This document shows positions 14,117-21,608 of a stretch of 21,643 bases of DNA, piece by piece. Source of the DNA: a virus. Location: positions 1 to 21,643 of IMG/VR virus record IMGVR_UViG_3300032675_000152, one strand, 5' to 3'. A model generated the notes under the pieces. The model searched no databases. It worked only from the letters and a program-made list of their open reading frames with translations, and was not told the DNA's origin. How positions within the stretch are numbered: position 1 is the stretch's first letter; each line of letters begins with the position of its first letter. The position numbers and the translations under genes were made by a program.

Positions 14117-14892
14117 ATCTTCTTGTAATATATGTCTGCCAAATACTCTTGGCTCTTGGGATCACCGTGGTATCCAGGATCTACTTTACCGCTAAATGGC
14201 CAGGTATTGGTTGCATAAGCAGGAGTTTCTTCGTATTCCAGGGTCATGTATTTGTCAGGTACTACACTAGGTATAGCTTCACGAACAGTATTACTATTCC
14301 ATAGGTTATTTGCAACCAATAGGAAAGGTATTCCGGAATAGAACAACTGCATAATCCCGTCACGGATAATCCACTCGTCCTGCTGTCGCTTCCATTCACT
14401 ATCGTATAGAAAGTTTACATACTGCTTCATTGCCTGCTGTGTATTACGATCTATCTTGGCACTACGGTATGGGTGATCGTAATTCTCTACCAGGCTAAAA
14501 ATAGTTTCAAAAATCATACGATACGGATTCGTACCATAGTTAATATTGTCAATGCCCACGGTTCGATCATATCCATTTAGGTGGCTATGTTGTAGATGTT
14601 TTTGTAAGTCCGAGTTCCAACCTTTGTTTTCTTCTTTTGGTGGAACATATGGTGCTGCGGTTGCAGGGATTTCCATACGATCATGGAATGTAGGTGCAAT
14701 GATGGCGAACGCAGGCTTCTGTCTTAATACCTCATCTATCTGCACACGGATACCACCGTTACTGCATCCTTGCCTTGCCAGGATCTCTAAGTCCCATCCT
14801 AGTTTTTTTGCTAGTACTTCACCGTAGGCTGTGCCAGGTAGATCTTTTGCTGGTGCGCTAAAGCTACACCCGCACACGATTAGTTTTTTCAT
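14095..14892 (-). CDS. SGNH-hydrolase-like protein
   Basis: I choose the ATG at 14892, which overlaps the UvsW stop as ATGA, over a TTG two codons upstream. The 265-residue protein begins MKKLIVCGCSFS, with the serine at the GDSL position. RQGCSNGGIR near 40-50 fits the family's second block, and PTFHDRME fits a later strand. The C-terminal DPGYHGDPKSQEYLADIY supplies an aspartate/histidine pair as in SGNH block V. It probably acts on ester or acyl groups. Similar proteins occur in T4-like aquatic phages with unknown substrates. Confidence 0.62.
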   Translation of the reverse strand: MKKLIVCGCSFSAPAKDLPGTAYGEVLAKKLGWDLEILARQGCSNGGIRVQIDEVLRQKPAFAIIAPTFHDRMEIPATAAPYVPPKEENKGWNSDLQKHLQHSHLNGYDRTVGIDNINYGTNPYRMIFETIFSLVENYDHPYRSAKIDRNTQQAMKQYVNFLYDSEWKRQQDEWIIRDGIMQLFYSGIPFLLVANNLWNSNTVREAIPSVVPDKYMTLEYEETPAYATNTWPFSGKVDPGYHGDPKSQEYLADIYYKKICEQLHL

Positions 14893-16373
14893 TGCCAATT
14901 TGCTTTCTCAACTGTGAATGGATAGTTTGCTTCGTTGTAGAATTTCTTACGTGCTGTTAAGTGTCGCTTGGCGAACTTACAGGTTGATGTTACGTCCCAG
15001 ATTTGTACAAAGTCTTTGTCTTCCGCTTTACGGATCCCACGCCCAATGGACTGGATAACTCTAACAAAGGACTTACCGGGCTCAATAAGCACAAGATTAA
15101 AAATCCTAGGGATATTAATGCCCACAGCAGCAACACCATAGGTAGCAATAATAATCTTGTTAGTACTTGTTGCAATTTCATCGTATTCGTCTTTTCTATC
15201 ACCGGCTTTAGTTGCGCCGGATACAAATGCTACTTCAGGCTTGTCTTTGAGTAAACTAAACAAACTGCTTAGTTCTATTTGTAAGATCTTGCCTGTTTCA
15301 ATTCGGTCAACTAGGATAAGTGTATTACCACCTTCTTTGATCGAGTCAATCATCTTGGCCAAGTATGCCAGACGTTCTGCGTTAGTAGTTAAGTATTTAA
15401 GCTCAGACTGATAGTCCTTGTACTCAACGTGATCTACCATCTGTACAATGTTCACGTGACAGTTGGCTAAGTGTCCTGCTTCTTGTAATTCGCTGGCGCT
15501 TAACTTGCCTACTACTGTACCTAGGCTACAGAAAATGCTTACTTTTTCGTAATCTTCCTTGGGAATAGTTCCTGTTAATCCCCAACGCAAGGGTACCCGA
15601 GCAAACACACCTGTGAGCAGAGTCTTTAGGGCATCTGCTTTGGCCATGTGTACTTCGTCTACCATTACTAGAACAACATCTTCGATGAAGTCACCTATAG
15701 TAACATCGCCAATGCCGGCTTGTGTATTTTTTAATAAAATATTTAAACTTTGCCAAGTGCAAATAGTATGTGTCTTGCCAAATTCTTTACGGTCACCAAA
15801 GTACACACCCACATCAAGACCTAGATTCCGATAGTCTGCTTCTGTTTGTGTTACTAGGCTTTTGTTAGGCACAATTACAATGCTACGACCATATGGCTCT
15901 ATGTTTTTACTAAGTGCAGCAGTCATAATAGTCTTACCTGCACCTGTGGCAATTTCTTGTATGCTCTGCGGGTTTTGTAAAAAGTTGTTGATGATGTCAA
16001 CTTGATAATCACGGAACTTGATAGGTTCACCTACTTGTGGGTGTCCCTTGGGCCAAGTTTGATCTGCAAAAGTATCTTCAGTGAATTGATCAAACGTAAA
16101 TTGTGTTTTGTATTCACGCAGGTCTTCTACTTCAATATCGTAACCCTTGCTATCTATATAAGCAAGTATTTCGGGCAACAAGTTAATGTAACTGCTACCA
16201 CCTAGCTGAAAAAACGCAACCTTGCCGTCCCATCGTCCTAATCGTACACTAGGTTGATAACGTGCACCAGGAATTTCATATTTGAACTTCTTTACTAGAG
16301 CCGTGCGGTCAGCAAGTTCCAATCCTTCGATCTTTACGTTTACTTCATCTTTGATTATTAGTTTAGCTTGCAC
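14889..16373 (-). CDS. uvsW: UvsW-like SF2 DNA/RNA helicase
   Basis: The 494-residue protein has full SF2 motifs: the Q-like RDYQVDII, ATGAGKT at 142-148 (Walker A), DEVH at 239-242, TGT at 267-269 and QSIGRGIRK at 441-449 (motif VI). The N-terminal 100 residues with RLGRWDGKVAFFQLG match the UvsW-specific domain. Length is close to T4 UvsW (503). It unwinds branched DNA and R-loops and helps switch replication to recombination-dependent mode. The start is a GTG with AAAGGA eight bases upstream, overlapping the preceding gene by 16 bases. The stop overlaps the following ATG. Confidence 0.94.
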   Translation of the reverse strand: MQAKLIIKDEVNVKIEGLELADRTALVKKFKYEIPGARYQPSVRLGRWDGKVAFFQLGGSSYINLLPEILAYIDSKGYDIEVEDLREYKTQFTFDQFTEDTFADQTWPKGHPQVGEPIKFRDYQVDIINNFLQNPQSIQEIATGAGKTIMTAALSKNIEPYGRSIVIVPNKSLVTQTEADYRNLGLDVGVYFGDRKEFGKTHTICTWQSLNILLKNTQAGIGDVTIGDFIEDVVLVMVDEVHMAKADALKTLLTGVFARVPLRWGLTGTIPKEDYEKVSIFCSLGTVVGKLSASELQEAGHLANCHVNIVQMVDHVEYKDYQSELKYLTTNAERLAYLAKMIDSIKEGGNTLILVDRIETGKILQIELSSLFSLLKDKPEVAFVSGATKAGDRKDEYDEIATSTNKIIIATYGVAAVGINIPRIFNLVLIEPGKSFVRVIQSIGRGIRKAEDKDFVQIWDVTSTCKFAKRHLTARKKFYNEANYPFTVEKANWQ

Positions 16374-17548
16374 ACGTCGGGTCCTTTGGAGTTCTTAGTA
16401 TACACGTCTTTGGTAAAGTATACAATCTTTTCGGCTGTCTGTATCCAAACTTGTCTGTCACCGCCAAATAACATGCCTGCACTACTAACCATCAAGGGAA
16501 TATTATGTATTGGAGTACGTGGAATTTTAGTAGTATATACTACTTTAATATCATCAGTGATACCTGTATCCATTACTTTATTATTTAAGGTCATCATTGC
16601 CCCGGGGAATAACTTATTAAATTCAGTTTTTAATCTATCGCTTAAATCTGGTTCGTATACATATATCGGGAAACGGTTAGTGGCACGTGCATACTCAGCA
16701 ATATCATTAACAATCGTAGAATTGGTCATGCTATCTACTTTAAGCTGGCGGTTAGCGCACAGGCTATAGAATCGTGTACCAAACTCTGCAATAACTGTTT
16801 CTTCTATATCTCGTGCTATAGTGTAGCCCAGGATAGGAGCTAGGTCTATCAAGCGGAACAGGTTATCTGTGGTAATGCCACCTTCTTTTTCATTGAGATA
16901 TTCAATTAAACTGTCTGCTGCATTGGCAATCTCTATAACATCATTCTTATATCGTAGTTCAATTGCGTAAGGAGTTTGTTCTACTGCCAGAATAATATCC
17001 ATTAATTCATGTAGTGACGAATCTATTTCAAATTTATGTTGCTCGCAGAAAGCATACACCCAGTTGACATTCCATTCAGTTAACTCTAATTGCTGAACTT
17101 TTTCTTCACGAATAAACTGTATTTTACCATTGCTTGTTTTTCCGGCATCACGTACTTGTTCAATCTGTTGTACATTATACGGAAAGCGTAGTTTGATAAC
17201 ATCGTTTTCGACCCAGGCTCTAGTACTACGATCAATGTCCCTAATTGGCAACCGGTATTCTGGGTTGGTCTTAACTGGAGTAATGTCTACCCCTAATTTA
17301 AACAATTGACGTTCATATTTAATAACTAATTCTGTGGCCAGCTTGGCTTGTTTGTCTGTATAGCCTTTGTTGTTTGCTATGCTCTGTTCAGCAAGACTAG
17401 GCACAACCTTCATATCATACCGTGCAAGATTAATAGGACTTTCTCCTATAGTAAAGATACTGTGATTACTTTTACCATCTGGCTTACGATAACCAGCAAT
17501 GATTTCCATGTAATCTTCAACGTGCGTGTGCTTGTATATTTGTGCCAT
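16358..17548 (-). CDS. Conserved protein preceding uvsW, unknown function
   Basis: This 396-residue protein has no recognised catalytic motif. The middle is helical, and the C-terminal third (FPIYVYEPD, then IKVVYTTKIPRTP and SAGMLFGGDRQVWIQTAEKI) has alternating strands that could be a degenerate RecA-like lobe; no Walker A is present. I recall similar proteins directly before uvsW in T4-like cyanophages, which suggests a partner in recombination or replication. It is the first gene of an 11-gene run. A TTGATA/TACACT promoter ends seven bases before the ATG, and no Shine-Dalgarno sequence is visible, so the message may be leaderless. Confidence 0.72.
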   Translation of the reverse strand: MAQIYKHTHVEDYMEIIAGYRKPDGKSNHSIFTIGESPINLARYDMKVVPSLAEQSIANNKGYTDKQAKLATELVIKYERQLFKLGVDITPVKTNPEYRLPIRDIDRSTRAWVENDVIKLRFPYNVQQIEQVRDAGKTSNGKIQFIREEKVQQLELTEWNVNWVYAFCEQHKFEIDSSLHELMDIILAVEQTPYAIELRYKNDVIEIANAADSLIEYLNEKEGGITTDNLFRLIDLAPILGYTIARDIEETVIAEFGTRFYSLCANRQLKVDSMTNSTIVNDIAEYARATNRFPIYVYEPDLSDRLKTEFNKLFPGAMMTLNNKVMDTGITDDIKVVYTTKIPRTPIHNIPLMVSSAGMLFGGDRQVWIQTAEKIVYFTKDVYTKNSKGPDVCKLN

Positions 17549-17554
17549 AGAGTT

Positions 17555-17583
17555 AGTGTAACATAATTTTCAAAGGATATCAA
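17555..17583 (-). promoter_or_regulatory. Sigma70-type promoter of the uvsW gene run
   Basis: Minus strand TTGATA is followed after 17 bases by TACACT. It lies just past the terminator of the upstream lipoprotein gene. The predicted transcription start coincides with the ATG at 17548. Confidence 0.55.
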
Positions 17584-17585
17584 AT

Positions 17586-17614
17586 AAAAAGCCCCGAGTG
17601 GTTAAACCCGGGGC
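17586..17614 (-). terminator. Rho-independent terminator after the lipoprotein gene
   Basis: The minus-strand RNA forms GCCCCG paired with CGGGGC. An inner GGTT/AACC stem lies in the loop, and a run of five U and then AUUU follows. It ends the early membrane/lipoprotein transcript just before the promoter of the next operon. Confidence 0.85.
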
Positions 17615-17620
17615 ACAAAA

Positions 17621-17650
17621 CCATAACTCAGGAGCTAACGCGAGCTATGG
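17621..17650 (-). terminator. Second hairpin, tandem with the terminator
   Basis: In the minus-strand RNA, CCAUAGCUC can pair with GAGUUAUGG (nine pairs including one G-U) around a 12-base loop, followed by UUUU. It lies between the lipoprotein stop and the strong terminator. It may be a weak first terminator or a protective 3' structure. Confidence 0.55.
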
Positions 17651-17663
17651 GGTAAAACTTTTA

Positions 17664-18149
17664 TTAATCTAGTGGAATTGGACTAACAATAACACGTGGT
17701 TCGATATAAACTGGTTTTGGTTTGCCTGACTTGGTATCTACACATAATACCCAAGTGCCATCTGCACTTGCTGGACTATACAAACCATTTGGATCTGCCT
17801 GTGGCAATGTTACATACCCATGAGTACCATCACCACTGACACGCTGTGGGTTGGTGTATTGTGTAGCATAAGGGAGACCATAACCAACTGCATTACATAC
17901 CTTGTGCAACTTGCCATTCAAGTCTGTGATGTAGACAGTAGTAGCCACGTTTTGATCACGCAACTCAATGATGTCTTTCATCATACGCTTTTCAGCAAAG
18001 TTTGTGATTGCTGGCATACCAACAGATTCTACACCACGCAAGCTGAGTTCTTCTTGCTTCTTGCGTTCGATCTGTGTGGATGTTTCACGTGGTGCGTCAC
18101 AAGCTGTCAACGCAAATACAAAGGGCAATGCTAATAGAATTCGTTTCAT
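17664..18149 (-). CDS. Phage lipoprotein
   Basis: The 161-residue protein begins with a lipoprotein signal: KR, a hydrophobic stretch LLALPFVFAL and a lipobox LTAC with C17 as the lipidated residue. The mature part has FAEKRMMKDIIELRDQN, then VYITDLNGKLHKVCNAVGYG and PYATQYTNPQR. From memory it resembles small lipoproteins of unknown role in other T4-like and unrelated phages. Asp follows the lipobox cysteine (CDAP), which in enterobacterial hosts would favour inner-membrane retention. It is preceded by AGG and lies two bases after the stop of a membrane-protein gene. Possible roles are superinfection exclusion or envelope modification; neither is shown. Confidence 0.8.
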   Translation of the reverse strand: MKRILLALPFVFALTACDAPRETSTQIERKKQEELSLRGVESVGMPAITNFAEKRMMKDIIELRDQNVATTVYITDLNGKLHKVCNAVGYGLPYATQYTNPQRVSGDGTHGYVTLPQADPNGLYSPASADGTWVLCVDTKSGKPKPVYIEPRVIVSPIPLD

Positions 18150-18151
18150 AA

Positions 18152-18475
18152 TTACTTACCTGCCTTTAGTTGTTCATAAAAATTACGTAGGTTTGGGGGC
18201 ATCTTATCTTCTGGATATACACTAAAACGATGCAGTACAATAGCACGTAGAGCCTGCTTCTTATCTGCATCACCATTGATATATTCTACTTGCAAATTCT
18301 CTAAGTCACGAATCATACCATCGTTATACTGTTCAGACTCTTTGAATACTTGATTATCTACTGCACGATACTTAGGTACAAAGAACTTGTAACTTTCATA
18401 GCCTAGTAAACTAATACCAAACAAAATACCAATCGCTACAATAATACCGGTGATGCCTGTAAAAATATCTTTCAT
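18152..18475 (-). CDS. Single-pass membrane protein
   Basis: I choose the ATG at 18475 because TTGGAG stands upstream and it overlaps the TGA of a short upstream gene (ATGA); the frame stays open further up but has no signal there. The 107-residue protein has one membrane span (GITGIIVAIGILFGISLLGY) at about 7-27, then a charged soluble region of helices ending in PPNLRNFYEQLKAGK. It precedes the lipoprotein gene by two bases, so the two may act together at the inner membrane. The family is not recognised. Confidence 0.75.
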   Translation of the reverse strand: MKDIFTGITGIIVAIGILFGISLLGYESYKFFVPKYRAVDNQVFKESEQYNDGMIRDLENLQVEYINGDADKKQALRAIVLHRFSVYPEDKMPPNLRNFYEQLKAGK

Positions 18476-18573
18476 AATATGATCTCCAATAAAAATAAAA
18501 TAACTGCCAATGCTACGGCTAAATCTGTGTGCCCGGAAAATAGTACAATGAATACTACTATCCAAGCAAACAT
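18472..18573 (-). CDS. 33-residue hydrophobic membrane peptide
   Basis: A very short frame exactly bridges the AAA ATPase gene and the membrane-protein gene. Its ATG overlaps the ATPase stop as TAATG and its TGA overlaps the next ATG as ATGA. The product starts MFAWIVVFIVLFSG, then HTD, then LAVALAVILFLLEIIL, so it is two hydrophobic stretches around a short polar turn, fitting a hairpin membrane peptide. The double overlap fills a 97-base gap with no other content and makes coincidence less likely, though its size leaves doubt. A role with the adjacent membrane protein is inferred. Confidence 0.65.
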   Translation of the reverse strand: MFAWIVVFIVLFSGHTDLAVALAVILFLLEIIL

Positions 18574-19619
18574 TATGCTGCTCTCATACAAGTTACTTCT
18601 GACATGGCTTTCCATTTAAGTGGAAAGCTCTTTTTCAAGTCTGCAATCTTAATAGCCATACGCAAACTCATTTCACGGAACTTGTTTTGATTTGCTTCCA
18701 TGAACTCGATAATTTCATCTTGTTCAGATTGTTGGAATTCATATTCACTAAACAATTCGCCATCTTGGGCAATCTGCTTGATACGTAAAATCTTATCACG
18801 CATTGTATCAAGTGTCAAGTCCAGATAATGACAACGGGATTGTAATGCATCTAAGTGATCACGCAACTTTTGACTCTTCATTTTGTCAAACTTCAAGTTG
18901 GTAATAAAGATTACACTACCCTTAAACTCGAATGAGTTAGGAACTCCTTCACGACTTAGCATATGGCTATCAGATAACCAGCTAATCTTACGCTTCTTGC
19001 CAGAGTCTAATGCACCTTTAAGCAAGTTCAACGACACGTCATCTAACAAAATAGAGTCACAGTCATCAAACACTAACATACAGTTCGCATCACTGTGCTT
19101 ATATAATGCACAATACAAACCTAATGCACTGGTACTACCTTTAATTACTTCTGCACGTAAACGCTTGCCTGAGATTTGATCAAATAAACAAGCCTTTTCA
19201 ACAATGCGTTCTACGCCAAAGCTCTTACCTACTCCAGGAGGGCCACTTACAATCATTGCACGAATATCACCTGTGGTTGCCGCTGTAGTCATTTCGTCTA
19301 AGATTTCAAAACGCTGACGGATACGTTCCATAACCGCTTCGTCTGTTTCTGCGCCCAATGCTTCTAAAGCCTTGGCTTCAGCAATAGGAGTATTGCCAGC
19401 TTCAACAAACTCTACCTCGCTTACAAACTCATAATCACTCATACCTTCGACCTTAACACGGATGTCTTCTGGGAAGCCAGGAAACTTGTCACCATTCTTA
19501 ACAGTAACATAGCCACCTTTGGCTGTATTTTTGTACTGCTCTACTAACTGAAACACCTGGCCGCTTACATCTGTAGTGCGATATGCGCCAGCTTTAACAC
19601 GAATAAAAGATACACTCAT
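18573..19619 (-). CDS. AAA family ATPase
   Basis: I choose the ATG at 19619 (348 residues) because AAGGAG lies eight bases upstream; an extension to 19643 lacks a signal. Walker A is GPPGVGKS at 126-133, Walker B MLVFDDCD at 181-188, a sensor-1-like IFITN near 237-241, and an arginine-finger candidate in LQSRCHYLDL. The first 120 residues are a separate domain with beta-rich character (VKAGAYRTTDVSG, GGYVTVKNGDKFPGFPEDIRVK). It does not look like the gp44 clamp loader. Its substrate could be a protein complex or DNA. A strong early promoter directly upstream predicts early expression. Confidence 0.85.
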   Translation of the reverse strand: MSVSFIRVKAGAYRTTDVSGQVFQLVEQYKNTAKGGYVTVKNGDKFPGFPEDIRVKVEGMSDYEFVSEVEFVEAGNTPIAEAKALEALGAETDEAVMERIRQRFEILDEMTTAATTGDIRAMIVSGPPGVGKSFGVERIVEKACLFDQISGKRLRAEVIKGSTSALGLYCALYKHSDANCMLVFDDCDSILLDDVSLNLLKGALDSGKKRKISWLSDSHMLSREGVPNSFEFKGSVIFITNLKFDKMKSQKLRDHLDALQSRCHYLDLTLDTMRDKILRIKQIAQDGELFSEYEFQQSEQDEIIEFMEANQNKFREMSLRMAIKIADLKKSFPLKWKAMSEVTCMRAA

Positions 19620-19650
19620 TTTTAGCTCCTTCTTTATTAACAATACAACT

Positions 19651-19679
19651 ATTATACATTAAAACGAATTATGGGTCAA
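19651..19679 (-). promoter_or_regulatory. Early sigma70-type promoter for the AAA ATPase cluster
   Basis: TTGACC, 17 bases, TATAAT on the minus strand. The -35 overlaps the stop codon of the previous gene, and a leader closely matching that of the next gene upstream follows (AATGTATAATAGTTGTAT, then GTTAAT and AGGAGC). Confidence 0.82.
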
Positions 19680-19975
19680 GCCCCGTAATATACCGCATCA
19701 GCATTGGCTAGCTCTTCGGCCTGTTCCAACACATCAAAATCACTTTCTTCAACCGACCAACCCTGACGGCGCAATTCTGCGCGACCTTCTGAAGTTTCCT
19801 TCATTGTGTCGATAGCGTCATGGATTGCAGTAATCTGCTCTTCCAACCAACTACGATCACGCCATTGTTCAGGGGTAGCAAAACGTGGACGAAAACCATA
19901 ATAATCCTTGTGGAAATCGCTAAAGTAACCTTGCAATTCTTCTACATTATACTGGGCTAAATGGTTCTGACTCAT
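19676..19975 (-). CDS. Small conserved early phage protein
   Basis: The 99-residue acidic, helical protein contains YFSDFHKDYYGFRPRFATPEQW, a motif I recall from small proteins in many unrelated phages (SDxYKDxxGFRPR). No enzyme signature is present. It has its own promoter and AGGAG ribosome site six bases before the ATG. Function unknown. Confidence 0.8.
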   Translation of the reverse strand: MSQNHLAQYNVEELQGYFSDFHKDYYGFRPRFATPEQWRDRSWLEEQITAIHDAIDTMKETSEGRAELRRQGWSVEESDFDVLEQAEELANADAVYYGA

Positions 19976-20003
19976 AAATGCTCCTTTAATTAACTATACA
20001 ACT

Positions 20004-20032
20004 ATTATACATTAAATGGATTTATTGAACAA
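20004..20032 (-). promoter_or_regulatory. Early sigma70-type promoter
   Basis: TTGTTC, 17 bases, TATAAT on the minus strand, followed by a leader almost identical to that of the AAA ATPase gene and ending AAAGGAGC. It drives the 99-residue gene starting at 19975. Confidence 0.75.
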
Positions 20033-20038
20033 CCAAAA

Positions 20039-20227
20039 TTATTTTTGATTAGCACTATGAATCTGACAATGCTTGTACCCGCCATTCATGCTTTCAACCA
20101 TTGCACGGGCTTGCCCAACATGGAGTGCTTGTACAGTCATTTTAAGATTCTGTGTCGAACTTGAACCAGCCCAGCTACCTGAATCAGCACGTTGACCTAA
20201 ACTGTATGAAACTTCAAATAATTGCAT
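20039..20227 (-). CDS. Small early protein, unknown function
   Basis: The 62-residue product (start MQLFEVSYSLGQRADSGSW, end GGYKHCQIHSANQK) has no recognised domain. The pattern of a strand, Ser/Gly-rich loop and helix (HVGQARAMVESM) looks like a small folded domain rather than noise. AAGGAG lies seven bases before the ATG and a dedicated promoter lies upstream, which supports expression. Confidence 0.7.
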   Translation of the reverse strand: MQLFEVSYSLGQRADSGSWAGSSSTQNLKMTVQALHVGQARAMVESMNGGYKHCQIHSANQK

Positions 20228-20257
20228 TTGTTTCTCCTTGTTATTTACTATAACAAC

Positions 20258-20286
20258 AGTATAGCATTTTGGGAATTAACGGTCTA
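20258..20286 (-). promoter_or_regulatory. Early sigma70-type promoter, weaker -35
   Basis: TAGACC, 17 bases, TATACT on the minus strand. It shares the AATGC-TATA context with the promoter at 20990-21018. It lies in the gap upstream of the 62-residue gene. Confidence 0.62.
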
Positions 20287-20292
20287 CCAAAA

Positions 20293-20496
20293 TTAACTGT
20301 TTATAGTAATGTACGGGCTATAATCAGTGTCGTCTTTATGCAACACTATATTGGTCTTATCATTGACTTCTAACGCAGGAACATTATCCTTTTCATTATA
20401 CTCATAATCAATTGCATTAACCCAATCAGTAAACTCTCGATCTTGGGGGAAAGCATTATCATATTCTGTTTCAATAATCATATTCTTTAGTTTCAT
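20293..20496 (-). CDS. Small acidic early protein, unknown
   Basis: The 67-residue product begins MKLKNMIIETEYDNAFPQD and is rich in Asp/Glu/Asn. It could be a small inhibitor or DNA-mimic-like protein, but nothing specific is visible. The ATG overlaps the preceding stop as TAATG with GAGGAA just upstream, so it is co-translated with the gamma-glutamylcyclotransferase-like gene. Confidence 0.65.
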   Translation of the reverse strand: MKLKNMIIETEYDNAFPQDREFTDWVNAIDYEYNEKDNVPALEVNDKTNIVLHKDDTDYSPYITINS

Positions 20497-20960
20497 TATA
20501 GTTCCTCTGGAAAATACCTGGATTGTAATTGTTTCTGACGTTGTTTAATACTGTTAATTAATGTCAAACTTTCGTATATCTGATAATCATCGATATTATG
20601 TTCTTTATATCCTTCGAATAACATTTCTAAATACCCATCGCTAGGTAATTCGTCAATTTGTTCTCCGGCCATATAATATACCATACATTCTACAGCCTTA
20701 CCATTATGTAATACCCTAACTGTTTTCTTTAGATAATATGTAGGGAATCCTTCTAATGCATCTAACGACTTTTCACATTCTGCGGTAATATCCCATAATA
20801 CTCCTTGGCAATTATAGTCGGGATTTTCGATTATATCTGCGTGACGTGCGAATCGAAACTCGTGATTCATTAATACTGCTTTACCAAGGCTTTTAGCACT
20901 AGGACAACGATTGGCCATTTGGGCCTGGTTAGTATTCATACCGTACGCGAAGTACTTCAT
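20496..20960 (-). CDS. Gamma-glutamylcyclotransferase-like protein
   Basis: The 154-residue protein matches the GGCT/AIG2-like fold: YFAYGMN at 3-9 is the phosphate-binding-type loop (YGxN), and LDALEGFPTYY at 66-76 contains the catalytic glutamate E70. Such enzymes release 5-oxoproline from gamma-glutamyl amines, and T4-like phages carry several of unknown substrate. The middle GVLWDITAECEKSL is typical of the family. It has its own strong promoter and an AAGGA ribosome site. Confidence 0.85.
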   Translation of the reverse strand: MKYFAYGMNTNQAQMANRCPSAKSLGKAVLMNHEFRFARHADIIENPDYNCQGVLWDITAECEKSLDALEGFPTYYLKKTVRVLHNGKAVECMVYYMAGEQIDELPSDGYLEMLFEGYKEHNIDDYQIYESLTLINSIKQRQKQLQSRYFPEEL

Positions 20961-20989
20961 TAATAGTCCTTTTTATATAACATACGACT

Positions 20990-21018
20990 ATTATAGCATT
21001 TCGGGATTTATTGGTCAA
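20990..21018 (-). promoter_or_regulatory. Early sigma70-type promoter of the GGCT-like gene
   Basis: TTGACC, 17 bases, TATAAT on the minus strand, with the -35 lying inside the last codons of the upstream gene. A 23-base leader containing AAGGA follows. Confidence 0.83.
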
Positions 21019-21298
21019 TCACCAACAAGACTGCACTGACATCACCTTCGTTGTTAAAGTAGATGCGATTGTGCTTTAAATCAAGTCTCCAGTTTTCATT
21101 CCAAAAGTACCACTCTTTACTAAAGATAGGTACAGTCTTATCAGAATTAAGTTCGCGGTCGTCACCATACAATCGTCGAAACGCCAATTGGTATCTAACA
21201 CGCTCAGTTCGAGAGTGTTTTGCAGTACCGGCAAACTGTATAGCAAATTTCCATTTGCTACTACCTGCGTATCTACGGTCTAATTTAATTACTTTCAT
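21008..21298 (-). CDS. Small early protein, tandem paralogue of the next gene
   Basis: The 96-residue product starts MKVIKLDRRYAGSSKWKFAI and ends NNEGDVSAVLLVIDQ. Start, end and aromatic pattern parallel the 104-residue product encoded directly upstream, so the pair arose by duplication. No known domain is recognised. GGAG lies seven bases before the ATG, inside the preceding gene, which it overlaps by 14 bases. Confidence 0.72.
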   Translation of the reverse strand: MKVIKLDRRYAGSSKWKFAIQFAGTAKHSRTERVRYQLAFRRLYGDDRELNSDKTVPIFSKEWYFWNENWRLDLKHNRIYFNNEGDVSAVLLVIDQ

Positions 21299-21599
21299 CT
21301 AGTACTCCACTAAGAACGAGCATTGTAAGATCTGCTTCGTTGCGTAAATATATCCAATACGGGCGACGTGGGCATAAATCTTTAAAGTTCTTACTCTTAT
21401 TACCCCAGTTACCATACCATTGTACTCGTACCTTGCTCCACGAACAGTCAGGTCTTTGGTAGCTGGCTGTATTATATGTGTTTGAAAGATATGTGTCTGC
21501 GGCTCTGGCAGTATCGTCCCAGGCATCAAACCGTATGCCAATTGGGAAGCCCCATTTTTTAAAGGCTGTGTGTCTGCGGTTTAGCTTTACGATTTTCAT
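21285..21599 (-). CDS. Small early protein, tandem paralogue of the previous gene
   Basis: The 104-residue product begins MKIVKLNRRHTAFKKWGFPI and ends with a WIYLRNEADLTMLVL block that matches the corresponding region of its downstream neighbour. It is basic and aromatic, with no known domain. No Shine-Dalgarno sequence precedes the ATG, which lies about ten bases beyond the -10 box, so the transcript leader would be only a few bases. Confidence 0.68.
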   Translation of the reverse strand: MKIVKLNRRHTAFKKWGFPIGIRFDAWDDTARAADTYLSNTYNTASYQRPDCSWSKVRVQWYGNWGNKSKNFKDLCPRRPYWIYLRNEADLTMLVLSGVLDESN

Positions 21600-21608
21600 A
21601 ATACTGCT

